62,556 nt of DNA from Bradyrhizobium sp. (lineage in GTDB: Bacteria > Pseudomonadota > Alphaproteobacteria > Rhizobiales > Xanthobacteraceae). Position 1 is the first letter of the stretch. Every line of letters starts with the position of its first letter. Location of the stretch: assembly GCF_004799405.1 (NCBI RefSeq), contig NZ_SSMW01000073.1, positions 1-62,556 of the forward strand, in the 5' to 3' direction. The notes beneath the pieces are model-generated. The model was not told where the DNA came from. It saw only the letters and a list, made by a program, of their open reading frames with translations, and did no database searches. Below are positions 8,509-17,030 of the stretch, one piece after another. Both the position numbers and the translations under genes were made by a program.

Positions 8509-9687
8509 ATGTCAGACGATGTCGTCATCGTCAGCGCCGCCCGCACCCCGGTCGGAAGCTTCAACGGTGCATTCGCCACCCTGCCGGCCCACGATCTCGG
8601 CGCCATTGCAATCAAGGCGGCCCTGGAGCGCGCCGGCATCGAGCCGGCGCGGGTGTCCGAGGTGATCATGGGTCAGATCCTGACCGCGGCGCAGGGCCAG
8701 AACCCCGCCCGCCAGGCCTCGATCGCCGCCGGCATTCCGGTGGAAAGCCCCGCTTGGGGCGTCAATCAGCTCTGCGGCTCGGGCTTGCGTACGGTGGCGC
8801 TGGGCTATCAGGCGCTGTTGAACGGCGATTCCGAAATCGTCGTCGCCGGCGGCCAGGAATCCATGAGCATGGCTCCCCACGCGCAATATCTGCGCGGCGG
8901 CGTCAAGATGGGGCCGGTCGAATTCGTCGATACCATGATCAAGGACGGATTGTGGGATGCCTTCAACGGCTACCACATGGGCAACACCGCCGAGAACGTC
9001 GCCAAGCAATACCAGATCACGCGCGCGCAGCAGGACGAGTTCGCGGTCGGTTCGCAGAACAAGGCCGAGGCCGCCCAGAAGGCCGGCAGGTTCAAGGACG
9101 AGATCGTCCCGGTCACGATCAAGTCGCGCAAGGGCGACATTATCGTCAGCGACGACGAATATCCGCGGCATGGCGCCACCCTCGAAGCGATGGCCAAGCT
9201 CAAGCCGGCGTTCGAGAAGGACGGCACCGTGACCGCCGGCAGCGCCTCGGGCATCAATGACGGCGCCGCCGCGGTGGTGCTGATGACCGCCAAGCAGGCG
9301 GCCAAGGAAGGCCGCACCGTGCTCGGACGCATCGTGTCGTGGGGCCAGGCCGGCGTCGATCCCAAGATCATGGGGACCGGGCCGATCCCGGCCTCGCGCG
9401 CCGCGCTGAAGAAGGCCGGCTGGAAGATCGGCGATCTCGACCTGATCGAGGCCAATGAGGCCTTCGCGGCGCAGGCCTGCGCGGTCAACAAGGACCTCGG
9501 CTGGGATACTTCCAAGGTCAATGTCAATGGCGGCGCGATCGCGATCGGCCATCCGGTCGGTGCTTCCGGCGCGCGCGTTCTGGTGACGTTGCTGCATGAG
9601 ATGCAGAAGCGCAACGCCAAGAAGGGCCTCGCCACGTTGTGCATCGGTGGCGGCATGGGTATCGCCATGTGCATCGCACGCGACTGA
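8509..9687 (+). CDS. phaA: Acetyl-CoA acetyltransferase (beta-ketothiolase) PhaA
   Basis: It condenses two acetyl-CoA into acetoacetyl-CoA, the first step of PHB synthesis, in the cytoplasm. The thiolase residues are all present: the nucleophilic Cys89 in NQLCGSGLR, the [11 protein letters not shown]is near residue 348, and the second Cys in [12 protein letters not shown] near 378. [16 protein letters not shown] is also typical. The length of 392 is standard. AGGAG at 8498-8502 is 6 bases before the ATG at 8509, so I prefer that start to the ATG at 8503, which it abuts. A strong terminator follows, so phaB probably has its own promoter or relies on readthrough. Confidence 0.95.
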   Translation: MSDDVVIVSAARTPVGSFNGAFATLPAHDLGAIAIKAALERAGIEPARVSEVIMGQILTAAQGQNPARQASIAAGIPVESPAWGVNQLCGSGLRTVALGYQALLNGDSEIVVAGGQESMSMAPHAQYLRGGVKMGPVEFVDTMIKDGLWDAFNGYHMGNTAENVAKQYQITRAQQDEFAVGSQNKAEAAQKAGRFKDEIVPVTIKSRKGDIIVSDDEYPRHGATLEAMAKLKPAFEKDGTVTAGSASGINDGAAAVVLMTAKQAAKEGRTVLGRIVSWGQAGVDPKIMGTGPIPASRAALKKAGWKIGDLDLIEANEAFAAQACAVNKDLGWDTSKVNVNGGAIAIGHPVGASGARVLVTLLHEMQKRNAKKGLATLCIGGGMGIAMCIARD

Positions 9688-9760
9688 ACCGAAGGCAGCG
9701 GGACGCGTTGAGTGATGAAAAGATCATCTGTCAACTTCGGCCCGCGCTGATAGAAATGGA

Positions 9761-9787
9761 ATGCCCGGTCTCGCGCCGGGCATTTTT
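9761..9787 (+). terminator. Rho-independent terminator after phaA
   Basis: A perfect 8-bp stem ATGCCCGG/CCGGGCAT (9761-9768 with 9776-9783) with a 7-base loop runs into TTTTT. It lies about 75 bases after the phaA stop and 75 bases before phaB. Confidence 0.85.
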
Positions 9788-9862
9788 ATCTTCAGGCGAG
9801 CCAGACGTCGTCAAAGACCGGAATTCCGGCTCATAAAAAAGACCACCAGGGAGGAATCGAAC

Positions 9863-10588
9863 ATGGCACGTGTTGCATTGGTGACGGGGGGTACCAGGGG
9901 TATCGGGGCTGCGATCAGCAAGGCGCTGAAGGCAGCGGGCTACAAGGTCGCGGCGAGCTATGCCGGCAATGACGCCGCTGCGGAAAAATTCAAGGCCGAG
10001 ACCGGCATTCCCGTCTACAAATGGGACGTGAGTTCGTTCGACGCCTGCGCCGCCGGCGTCAAGAAGGTCGAGGCCGATCTCGGCCCGATCGACGTGCTCG
10101 TCAACAATGCCGGCATCACCAAGGATACCGCGTTTCACAAGATGACGCTCGATCAATGGAACGCGGTCATCAACACCAATCTCGGCTCGCTGTTCAACAT
10201 GACGCGCCAGGTCATCGAGGGCATGCGCGCCCGCAAGTTCGGCCGCGTCATCAACATCTCCTCGGTCAACGGACAGAAGGGCCAGTTCGGCCAGGTCAAT
10301 TATTCGGCGGCCAAGGCCGGCGATATCGGCTTCACCAAGGCGCTGGCGTTGGAGAACGCCAAGGGCGGCATCACCGTGAATGTGATCTGCCCCGGCTACA
10401 TCAACACCGAGATGGTGCAGGCGGTGCCGAAGGAGATTCTCGACAAGAACATCCTGCCGCAGATTCCGGTCAACCGCCTCGGCGAGCCCGAGGAAATCGG
10501 GCGCAGCGTGGTATTCCTCGCCGCCGACGAGGCCGGCTTCATCACGGGATCGACGCTGACCGTCAATGGCGGGCAGTATCAGGTTTGA
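9863..10588 (+). CDS. phaB: Acetoacetyl-CoA reductase PhaB (NADPH-dependent)
   Basis: A short-chain dehydrogenase that reduces acetoacetyl-CoA to (R)-3-hydroxybutyryl-CoA, the PHB monomer. The 241-residue length matches PhaB. Seen: the Rossmann nucleotide motif TGGTRGIG at residues 8-15, NNAG near 89-92, and the catalytic Ser in NISSVNGQKGQFGQVNYSAA with Tyr and Lys of YSAAK following. GQKGQFGQVNYSAAKAG is diagnostic for PhaB rather than FabG. The C-terminus ends TGSTLTVNGGQYQV. GGGAGG lies 8 bases before the ATG. Together with PhaA this makes the monomer supply; the synthase PhaC is not in the window. Confidence 0.95.
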   Translation: MARVALVTGGTRGIGAAISKALKAAGYKVAASYAGNDAAAEKFKAETGIPVYKWDVSSFDACAAGVKKVEADLGPIDVLVNNAGITKDTAFHKMTLDQWNAVINTNLGSLFNMTRQVIEGMRARKFGRVINISSVNGQKGQFGQVNYSAAKAGDIGFTKALALENAKGGITVNVICPGYINTEMVQAVPKEILDKNILPQIPVNRLGEPEEIGRSVVFLAADEAGFITGSTLTVNGGQYQV

Positions 10589-10606
10589 ATTAAGGGCCGT
10601 ATGAGG

Positions 10607-10639
10607 CCGTCATGTCCGGGACGAGCCCGGCCATGACGG
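10607..10639. repeat. Short palindrome between phaB and the EamA gene
   Basis: Arms CCGTCATGTCCGGG and CCCGGCCATGACGG (13 of 14 paired) surround a 5-base loop. It is the same unit as the arms of the perfect inverted repeat at 31.14-31.23 kb (GTCATGGCCGGG). There is no T-run, so this is probably a REP-type element rather than a terminator. Confidence 0.5.
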
Positions 10640-10646
10640 AACACCA

Positions 10647-11519
10647 ATGACCCCCCGCACCGCCACGCTGATCGGACTGACGGCGATCCTGATGTGGTCG
10701 CTGCTGGCGGTGCTGACGGTGGCGACCGGGAAAATTCCAGCGTTTCAACTGGCGGCGATGACGTTCGCAATCGGCGCGCTGGTGGGGCCCTTGACCTGGA
10801 TTGGGCGGCCCAGCGCCATCCGCGCCCTGTGGCAGCCGCCGGTGGCGTGGATCGTAGGCGTCGGCGGTCTGTTTGGTTATCACGCGCTGTATTTTCTGGC
10901 GCTGCGGTCGGCGCCGCCTGCCGAAGCGGGGTTGCTGAATTATCTCTGGCCGCTGTTGATCGTGCTGTTTTCGTCGCTGCTGCCGGGCGAGCGGCTGGCG
11001 TTGCACCACGTCGTCGGCGCGGTGCTTGGACTTGCCGGCACGGTCCTGCTGTTCGCCGGCAATTCAGCCGCGCATTTCGAATCCGGACACGTCGCCGGAC
11101 TGGTCGCGGCGTTCGTTGCGGCGTTTGTCTGGGCAACCTATTCGGTGCTGTCGCGCAGGCTGAAATCGGTGCCGACGGATGCGGTGGCCGGCTTCTGTTT
11201 TGCAACGGCGCTGCTCGCCGCGTTGGTGCATGGAACGGCCGAGGTCACGGTCTGGCCCGATACCGCTGCACAATGGCTGGCGATTATTGCACTCGGCATC
11301 GGACCGGTCGGGGCCGCGTTCTATGCCTGGGATATCGGGATGAAGCGCGGCGACATTCGTGTGCTGGGAGCCGCTTCCTACGCGACGCCGCTGCTTTCGA
11401 CGGCGTTTCTGATTCTGGCCGGGTTTGCCGAACCCAGCGCGGGCATCGTGATCGCGGCGGTCCTGATCGCCGGCGGTGGTTTGATCGCCGCCAAGGACAT
11501 GATTGGGAAGCGAAGCTAG
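10647..11519 (+). CDS. EamA/DMT family transporter, aromatic amino-acid exporter YddG-like
   Basis: 290 residues with about ten hydrophobic helices in two EamA repeats (roughly residues 5-135 and 145-285). The first repeat carries GLLNYLWPLLIVLFSSLLPGE and the second GDIRVLGAASYATPLLSTAFL, a pattern I associate with YddG-type exporters of aromatic amino acids. The substrate is inferred, not proven. The start is the ATG at 10647, 58 bases after phaB. The TAG stop codon (11517-11519) forms the first bases of a 100-bp interspersed repeat, so the end of the gene coincides with the repeat boundary. Confidence 0.8.
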   Translation: MTPRTATLIGLTAILMWSLLAVLTVATGKIPAFQLAAMTFAIGALVGPLTWIGRPSAIRALWQPPVAWIVGVGGLFGYHALYFLALRSAPPAEAGLLNYLWPLLIVLFSSLLPGERLALHHVVGAVLGLAGTVLLFAGNSAAHFESGHVAGLVAAFVAAFVWATYSVLSRRLKSVPTDAVAGFCFATALLAALVHGTAEVTVWPDTAAQWLAIIALGIGPVGAAFYAWDIGMKRGDIRVLGAASYATPLLSTAFLILAGFAEPSAGIVIAAVLIAGGGLIAAKDMIGKRS

Positions 11520-11616
11520 AGCGTTTTCAAGCGAAGTGGGTATCGGTTCGCGTAAAGAAAACGCGTCAAAACAAGAATCTTGAGCTCCGTTCCGATTCCA
11601 TCGGAACGGAGTTCTA
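11517..11616. repeat. 100-bp interspersed repeat joining two convergent genes
   Basis: The block starts TAGAGCGTTTTCAAGCGAAG, continues through GTGGGTATCGGTTCGCGTAAAG and ends with a perfect 12-bp hairpin CTCCGTTCCGAT/ATCGGAACGGAG (11585-11596 with 11600-11611). From memory this matches a common family in Bradyrhizobium and Rhodopseudomonas genomes (AAGTGGATACCGGTT and a terminal hairpin); a self-search would confirm it. Its first TAG ends the upstream transporter gene, and the CTA at 11614-11616 ends the cupin gene on the other strand. Confidence 0.7.
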
Positions 11617-12048
11617 GCTCGAAGGCGTCCACCCCTTGGGCGCCAGTTCGAACGTCGCAAAATCGAATCCAGGCGCCACCGTGCATCCGGCCAGCGTCCA
11701 GTCGCCGGTGCTTTCGGCGGCCTGCCACGCCAGCGCGGGCACGATGGCCTGCGGCACTTCGCCGGCGGCAAGATCGTGACCGAGCCTGATGCGGCGCCGG
11801 CCCTCGCCATCGGCGATTTCCAGCGTCAGCGCGCTGCCGGCGTAATAGTGCCAGACCTCCGCCGCATCGATGCGGTGCCAATGCGAGCGCTCGCCGCGCG
11901 CCAAGAGAAAATAGATCGCAGTCGAAACCGGGCGCCCGCCTGCATCGAGCCGCGGATCGCGAAACGTCTCGCGAAAGTGGCCGCCTTCCGGATGCGGCTT
12001 CAACTCAAGCCGCGCGATCATGTCGGCGACAGAAGGCAACCCGATCAT
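11614..12048 (-). CDS. Cupin protein of the DUF985 family
   Basis: 144 residues with the DUF985 cupin pattern: LKPHPEGGHFRETFRD near the N-terminus, STAIYFLLARGERSHWHRID, AEVWHYYAGSALTLEI, and the C-terminal CTVAPGFDFATFELAP. The His and Glu residues of SHWHRIDAAEVWHYY are where a cupin metal would bind. The role is unknown; members are often described as sugar-epimerase-like cupins. The gene starts 13 bases after the stop of gloB on the same strand, so the two form a likely operon. Its stop codon lies in the end of the interspersed repeat. Confidence 0.85.
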   Translation of the reverse strand: MIGLPSVADMIARLELKPHPEGGHFRETFRDPRLDAGGRPVSTAIYFLLARGERSHWHRIDAAEVWHYYAGSALTLEIADGEGRRRIRLGHDLAAGEVPQAIVPALAWQAAESTGDWTLAGCTVAPGFDFATFELAPKGWTPSS

Positions 12049-12061
12049 CAGGATTGGCCCG

Positions 12062-12829
12062 TCACGACTTGTTCTTGCGTTCCCGCAATTCGCCGAACAC
12101 GTCGGCAGCGCTCCTGTCCTTCATCCGTACGCTGGCCGCGACCGAGGGCTGGTCGGCGCGCAGGAATACGTTGGCTTTCTTTTCTTCGCCAAGCAGCGTC
12201 GGGATCGTCGGCTTGTTCTCCGCGCGCAGCCGCGTCACTTCCGCCGCGCGTGCTTTCAGGGCCGCATTGTCGGGCTCGATCGTGAGCGCAAACTTGACGT
12301 TGGCGGCGGTATATTCATGACCGCAATAGAGTTTGAAGTCGTCGGGCAGCGCGCGCAGCTTCAAGAGCGAATTCCACATCAGCGGATAGTTGCCCTCGAA
12401 CACCCGCCCGCATCCGATCGAGAACAGCGTATCGGCGGCAAACAGCGCTTTGTCGGCGTCGAACACGTAGCTGATGTGGTCGAGCGTATGGCCCGGCGTT
12501 TCCAGCACCCGCGCCATCAGATTGCCGACTTTCACGACGTCGCCCTGGCCGGTGCGCAGGTCGACATCGGCGATCTTCGCCGACTTGTCGTGCGGTGCGA
12601 CCACGCGACATTTGTATTTTCGCTTCAGTTCGGCGACGCCGCCGACATGGTCGTGATGATGATGGGTGATTAGAATATCGGTCAGCGTCCAGCCTTCGCG
12701 CTCCAGTGCCTTGATGATGGGAGCGGCCTCCGGCGCGTCGACCGAGGCGGTCGCCCCGGTCGCGGGATCGTGGATCAGGTAACCGAAATTATCGGTGAGG
12801 CAGGGGAACAGGCGAATTTCGGCAGCCAT
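12062..12829 (-). CDS. gloB: Hydroxyacylglutathione hydrolase (glyoxalase II)
   Basis: It hydrolyses S-D-lactoylglutathione to D-lactate and glutathione in methylglyoxal detoxification. A metallo-beta-lactamase fold with the dinuclear site THHHHDHVGG (His56, His58, Asp60, His61), the LETPGHTLDHISY His, the ADTLFSIGCGRVFEG Asp, and the late YCGHEYTAAN His. The C-terminal HAGH domain (LLGEEKKANVFLRAD) binds glutathione. Length 255 is standard. The ATG at 12829 has GGAG about 6 bases upstream; an open extension to 12913 is not needed. Confidence 0.93.
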   Translation of the reverse strand: MAAEIRLFPCLTDNFGYLIHDPATGATASVDAPEAAPIIKALEREGWTLTDILITHHHHDHVGGVAELKRKYKCRVVAPHDKSAKIADVDLRTGQGDVVKVGNLMARVLETPGHTLDHISYVFDADKALFAADTLFSIGCGRVFEGNYPLMWNSLLKLRALPDDFKLYCGHEYTAANVKFALTIEPDNAALKARAAEVTRLRAENKPTIPTLLGEEKKANVFLRADQPSVAASVRMKDRSAADVFGELRERKNKS

Positions 12830-12962
12830 GATATCTCCGTGACCAGGACAATGGGCAAACGCTAGCACAGCCCTATATAGGGGGAAATATGGCGTTAACG
12901 CTTCGGGAGGCAATGCGATATTCGGCGCGCCGATCAGCCGGGCGACGTGTTAGATTGGGCTC

Positions 12963-13706
12963 ATGACCATCGATGTCATCGATCTCAGGGATTTCTATTC
13001 GCAGCGCCTCGGCATCGTGGCGCGGCGGCTGATCAATCGCGGCATCCAGGCGTGCTGGCCGAATGCGACGGGCCAGCGGGTGCTCGGTCTCGGCTATCCG
13101 ACGCCGTATCTGGGGTTGTTCCGCGAAGACGCCGAACGCTGCATCGCCTTCATGCCGGCGGCGCAGGGTGTCTTGAAATGGCCGACCGCGCGGCCGGCGC
13201 TGGCGACGCTGGTCGATGAATTCTCGCTGCCGTTGCCGGATGCCGCGGTCGATCGCATCCTGATCGTCCATGCGCTGGAGATGTCCGATGATCCGGAAGG
13301 GTTGCTGCGCGAGGTGTGGCGGGTGCTGGCGCCGTCGGGCCGCGTGATGGCCATCATTCCCAACCGGCGCGGGGTGTGGACGCGCACCGACGTCACGCCG
13401 TTCGGTCACGGCCGGCCATATTCGCGCTCGCAGATCACGCAATTGCTGCGGCAGACCTGGTTCACGCCGACGGCGTGGGGCGAAGCGCTGTTCATGCCGC
13501 CGATCGCCGGCGGCTGGTTCCTGCGCTCGGCGGTCGCGTGGGAGAGGGTCGGGGCGGCGTTGTCGCTGCCGTTCGCGGGCGTCCATATCGTGGAAGCGAC
13601 CAAGCAGGTCTACCGCGCAATTCCGGCGCACCGCGAACGCACCCGGCTGATCCCGGCGCTCGAGCCGGTGCTGATACCGTCATCGCTGCAGCGGGACGAT
13701 AGTTAG
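12963..13706 (+). CDS. Class I SAM-dependent methyltransferase (type 11 fold)
   Basis: 247 residues. The Rossmann core is recognisable: QRVLGLGYPTPYL in the glycine-rich SAM position (the usual GxGxG is loosened), then LPLPDAAVDRILIVHALEMS and LREVWRVLAPSGRVMAIIPN, the typical motifs II-III of Methyltransf_11 proteins. The weak motif I makes SAM binding likely but not certain. The substrate is unknown. It is transcribed divergently from gloB across 133 bp. In related genomes this gene commonly neighbours gloB, which says little about its target. Confidence 0.78.
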   Translation: MTIDVIDLRDFYSQRLGIVARRLINRGIQACWPNATGQRVLGLGYPTPYLGLFREDAERCIAFMPAAQGVLKWPTARPALATLVDEFSLPLPDAAVDRILIVHALEMSDDPEGLLREVWRVLAPSGRVMAIIPNRRGVWTRTDVTPFGHGRPYSRSQITQLLRQTWFTPTAWGEALFMPPIAGGWFLRSAVAWERVGAALSLPFAGVHIVEATKQVYRAIPAHRERTRLIPALEPVLIPSSLQRDDS

Positions 13707-13742
13707 TCTAGCCGCGATTGGCGAGACCGGGGAGAGCGCCGC

Positions 13743-14504
13743 TTACTCGTTTCCCGGATTGAAATCATCGCCCGGCGTTACCGGAGCGGGCATACCCTCG
13801 GGGCGCGGGCCGTGCGGCCGGCGGCGGCGACGTGGAAAGCGATCGCTACCGTTGCTCTCGAACCCGCCACCCGGGACGCCATTGATCTGCGGCTGTGGTC
13901 CGGTGATGAATGACGGCAAACGATCGACGCTGACATTGTCTGCAATAACCGGCTGCGGCTGTGGTTGGGGCTGCGGCTGGAATTGCGGCTGCGGGCGATG
14001 GTCTCGTTGTTCGCGGTGCTGGTCGCGCGGCTGATAAGGCTGGCCCTCGCGCTGGTGGTGGTCGCGCTGCTGATGCTGATTGTTGTCGCGCGGCACGAAC
14101 GGTTGCGGCTGCGCCGGGACGAAGCCGGGCTCCTGGCCGAAATTCGAAAAGCTCTCGCTCTCGTCGTCGCCATCCTCCGAGGGCATTTCATTCTCGGTGC
14201 GCGGCTGCGGCTGGTTCTGACGGAACTGCTCCTGGGCGGCGGCGATCAGCCGGAAATAATGCTCGGCATGCTGATAATAATTCTCGGCGGCTACCGGATC
14301 GCCGGAAGAGCGCGCGTCGCGCGCCAGTTGCACGTATTTTTCGGCGACATGGGACGCGGTGCCGCGGATCTTGATGTCAGGTCCGTTCGATTCGAATACC
14401 CGGGTCATCGGGTTCTGGCCGCGCCGGTTATTATTGTTGTTATTATTATTATTATTGTTGTTATTCCGGTTGCGCATCCGCTTGTTGTTCTGACCGTTTC
14501 TCAT
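13743..14504 (-). CDS. DUF4167 domain protein with poly-Asn tract and low-complexity tail
   Basis: 253 residues. It starts MRNGQNNKRMRNRN, followed by a run of 13 Asn, then the conserved DUF4167 block (RVFESNGPDIKIRGTASHVA, EKYVQLARDARSSGDPVAAE, NYYQHAEHYFRLI). The remaining 150 residues are Gln/Pro/Arg-rich and probably disordered, ending in RRRRRPHGPRPEG. The basic, Asn- and Arg-rich composition suggests nucleic-acid binding, but I know of no assigned function. It lies downstream of prmC on the same strand, separated by 515 bp. The Asn run is encoded by mixed AAT/AAC codons (14427-14465). Confidence 0.85.
   Translation of the reverse strand: MRNGQNNKRMRNRNNNNNNNNNNNNNRRGQNPMTRVFESNGPDIKIRGTASHVAEKYVQLARDARSSGDPVAAENYYQHAEHYFRLIAAAQEQFRQNQPQPRTENEMPSEDGDDESESFSNFGQEPGFVPAQPQPFVPRDNNQHQQRDHHQREGQPYQPRDQHREQRDHRPQPQFQPQPQPQPQPVIADNVSVDRLPSFITGPQPQINGVPGGGFESNGSDRFPRRRRRPHGPRPEGMPAPVTPGDDFNPGNE
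14427..14465. repeat. Trinucleotide microsatellite coding for 13 Asn
   Basis: Thirteen consecutive GTT or ATT triplets on the plus strand (AAC/AAT on the coding strand) inside the DUF4167 gene. The central five are identical ATT units. Length changes here would add or remove Asn residues without a frameshift. Confidence 0.8.
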
Positions 14505-15019
14505 GTCTTGCCTTTGTTCCAGCCCTGAAGTTGCCAGTTTGAAATTGTTAGCCTTGAAGTTACCAATCCTTGGATTGCCGTCATCGTTTCGTCATACGGC
14601 ATGCGTCACGCGCACCGACTCTCTAGCGTAGTTCACTTCCTCACAGATTTTGCCGTACGTCGCGGTCAACAAAGACGCGCTCCCCTACAGTCCGGCGTAT
14701 ACCGCCGGCTGCACCAATTCATTCAGCCTGCCAAAACAAGCACAGGTTTCTCGCGTGAGTTTTCAAGCGCAATATCAGGCTTTCGTTCGCTTTGCGGTCG
14801 GAAGCAGCGCAGCTCTCTAAAGCCATCGCGCTCAATTGGACCTGCGTTTTGGAACCTTTCACTCGGGGCGGGCTCTCGCTTTGAGAACTCTGGCCTACAC
14901 CCGCGATATCCCCAAAGGGCACCTACGGGGCCAGCAACCCTGGACCGATGTTGTAGCCGGAACGTAGCCGCTCCCGGGGGATATTCCAAGTGGTTTTTTT
15001 GCGTTCCAATCGGGCTTTC
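14505..15019. other. 515-bp stretch without a confident gene
   Basis: Between prmC and DUF4167. Open frames run through it on both strands, but none shows a domain, a convincing start or a ribosome-binding site. The part nearest DUF4167 is presumably its leader and promoter. The part nearest prmC (14843-15000) holds the candidate structured RNA listed separately. Confidence 0.6.
14843..15000 (+). ncRNA. Candidate structured RNA ending in a T7 run
   Basis: On the plus strand a rod-like fold is possible: TTGGAA (14849-14854) with TTCCAA (14984-14989); CTCGGGG (14862-14868) with TCCCGGG (14972-14978); GGCT (14871-14874) with AGCC (14966-14969); GGCCTACA (14892-14899, one bulged base) with TGTAGCC (14952-14958); inner CCCC/GGGG and CCAG/CTGG pairs. 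Seven T residues follow at 14994-15000, only 20 bases before the convergent prmC stop. Its size and shape recall 6S-type RNAs, but I could not match any family consensus and no promoter was fixed. Confidence 0.3.
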
Positions 15020-15901
15020 TCAGGGCCGGCGGCGGCCGGCGACGGCGCGGGGGATGCCTGCCAGGTCGGGTTTTGGAGGCCCCTCAATCGTTAACCCTTC
15101 CGCCATCATCAGCCGCTCGACATCGGCACTTTGGCCATATCCGACTTCCACGGCGAGAATGCCACCCGGCGCCAGCAGTTTTGCGGCCTGCGGAATGAGC
15201 GCGCGATAGGCGGCAAAGCCATCGGCGCCACCATCCAGCGCGCGATGCAGATCGTGGTCGCGGACCTCGGGTGCAAGACCGGCGATATCGGCCGAGCGAA
15301 TGTAGGGCGGGTTGGATACGATCAGCTCGAACCGGCCCGACAGCGCCATCGCATAGTCGCAGGCGACGAACGTGGCGCGATTGGCCAGCCCGAGCTGCAC
15401 CGCGTTGCCGTGTGCCGTTTGTAACGCAGCCTCGCTGATATCGGTGCCCATGCCATGGGCATCCGGCAATTCGGACAACAGCGCCAGCAGAATCGCGCCG
15501 GAGCCGGTGCCGATATCGGCGATGCGCAAGTAGCCATTCGGAGCGGGCCGGCCGCGCAGCATTTCCAGGGCCAGTTCGACCACCGTTTCGGTATCGGGCC
15601 GCGGCACCAGCGTTTCGGCCGACAGTTGCAACGGCAATCCCCAGAATTCCCTGGCGCCCAGAATCCGCGCCAGCGGCTCGCCGTTGAGGCGGCGGCGCAC
15701 CCGTTCCGCAAGCCCCGCTGTTTCATCCGAAGTGAGAAGCCGGTTCGACGCGGCGATCGTGCCGGTCAGATCGAGACCCAGCGCCGCGCCCAGCAGAATC
15801 CGCGCCTCGATCTCGGCGGAGTCGATTGCTTCTGATTTGAATCGCGCGGTCAGCGCGCGCCGTGCGGTCTCGACGGTTTGTCCTGCGAAAGATTCGATCA
15901 C
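15020..15901 (-). CDS. prmC: Peptide chain release factor N5-glutamine methyltransferase PrmC
   Basis: It methylates the Gln of the GGQ motif in release factors RF1 and RF2, using SAM, which speeds termination. 293 residues: an N-terminal helical substrate domain (1-80), the [20 protein letters not shown] linker, the SAM motif [15 protein letters not shown], and the catalytic SNPPYI motif near residue 200. The GTG start at 15901 overlaps the prfA TGA stop by 4 bases (GTGA), so translation is coupled to that of its own substrate. The C-terminus ends AVAGRRRP. Confidence 0.94.
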   Translation of the reverse strand: MIESFAGQTVETARRALTARFKSEAIDSAEIEARILLGAALGLDLTGTIAASNRLLTSDETAGLAERVRRRLNGEPLARILGAREFWGLPLQLSAETLVPRPDTETVVELALEMLRGRPAPNGYLRIADIGTGSGAILLALLSELPDAHGMGTDISEAALQTAHGNAVQLGLANRATFVACDYAMALSGRFELIVSNPPYIRSADIAGLAPEVRDHDLHRALDGGADGFAAYRALIPQAAKLLAPGGILAVEVGYGQSADVERLMMAEGLTIEGPPKPDLAGIPRAVAGRRRP

Positions 15902-16977
15902 GCCGCCGCGCCCTGGGCGGCGAGTTGTGCGGCCTGATGCTCCGTGGTCAAGGCGTCGATCAGTTCTCCCAGCGCTTCGCCGGACATCACCTGCGGCAGT
16001 TTATAGAGCGTAAGGTTGATGCGGTGATCGGTGACCCGGCCTTGCGGAAAATTATAGGTGCGGATGCGCTCGGAGCGATCTCCGGAGCCGACTTTTTCAC
16101 GGCGATCCGCCGAACGCGCCGCATCGATGCGCCGGCGCTCGGCGTCGTAGATGCGCGAGCGCAGGATGTTCATCGCCGAGGCGCGGTTCTTGTGCTGCGA
16201 ACGGCTGTCCTGCATCATCACCACGATGCCGGTCGGCAAGTGCGTGATCCGGATCGCCGATTCGGTCTTGTTGACGTGCTGGCCGCCGGCGCCTTGCGAT
16301 CGCATGGTCTCGATGCGCAGGTCGTCGCTCTTGATGTCGACGTCGACCTCCTCGACTTCCGGCAGCACGGCCACCGTCGCCGCCGAGGTATGGATGCGGC
16401 CCTGGGTCTCGGTGTCGGGCACGCGCTGCACCCGGTGCACGCCGGATTCGAACTTCAGCTTGGCGAACGCACCGCGGCCCTGTACTTCGGCGATGATTTC
16501 CTTGAATCCACCCACGGTGCCTTCGCTGGCCGAGATCACCTCGACCTTCCAGCCCTGCAGGGCCGCAAAGCGCTCGTACATCCGGAACAGGTCGCCCGCG
16601 AACAGCGATGCCTCGTCGCCGCCGGTGCCGGCGCGGATTTCCAGCACCACGTTGCGGGCATCCATGGCGTCCTTGGGCAACAGCGCGACGCGGATCCGCT
16701 GCGCCAGATCGAGGCTGCGTGCAGCAAGCGTTTCGCGCTCGGCCTCGGCCATCGCGCGCATCTCGGGTTCGGTCGCCCGATCCGAGATCAGCGCATCGAT
16801 GCCCGCGATCTCGGCGTTGGCGGCGCGGTAGGCTTTCACCGCGTCGATCAGCGGATTGAGTTCGGCGAGTTCGCGCGTGATCCGCACGTAGTTCTCGGAA
16901 TTCACCTGGCCGAGCAGTTCGGCCTCGAGAGAGGCGTGGTGCGCCAGCAGGATATCAAGTTTGGCTTCAGGCAGCAT
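15898..16977 (-). CDS. prfA: Peptide chain release factor 1
   Basis: It recognises UAA and UAG in the ribosomal A site and triggers peptide release. 359 residues starting at the ATG at 16977 ([11 protein letters not shown]). Seen: the GGQ motif in [18 protein letters not shown], and the RF1-type tripeptide PDT (PxT class) in [16 protein letters not shown], which separates it from RF2 (SPF). The C-terminal [17 protein letters not shown] is also diagnostic. It begins 53 bases after ptsP and overlaps prmC by 4 bases. The open frame continues far upstream of the start, but that extension is only an alternate frame of ptsP. Confidence 0.96.
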   Translation of the reverse strand: MLPEAKLDILLAHHASLEAELLGQVNSENYVRITRELAELNPLIDAVKAYRAANAEIAGIDALISDRATEPEMRAMAEAERETLAARSLDLAQRIRVALLPKDAMDARNVVLEIRAGTGGDEASLFAGDLFRMYERFAALQGWKVEVISASEGTVGGFKEIIAEVQGRGAFAKLKFESGVHRVQRVPDTETQGRIHTSAATVAVLPEVEEVDVDIKSDDLRIETMRSQGAGGQHVNKTESAIRITHLPTGIVVMMQDSRSQHKNRASAMNILRSRIYDAERRRIDAARSADRREKVGSGDRSERIRTYNFPQGRVTDHRINLTLYKLPQVMSGEALGELIDALTTEHQAAQLAAQGAAA

Positions 16978-17030
16978 GGTTGGTCTCAAATGCGAAGAGG
17001 CGGCGGCGGCGTTGTGCGGACCGGGCACCG

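Noticed and set aside
14843..15000. Assignment as tmRNA, 6S RNA, SRP RNA or RNase P RNA
   Set aside because: No tag-peptide frame, no SRP GGAAGG-type loop and no RNase P core sequences; 6S remains only a resemblance in shape, so it is listed as an unnamed candidate.
14601..15209. Plus-strand frame of 202 codons running from the DUF4167 leader into the 3' end of prmC
   Set aside because: It overlaps prmC antisense, has no ribosome-binding site and shows no domain; the unexplained part is treated under the RNA candidate instead.
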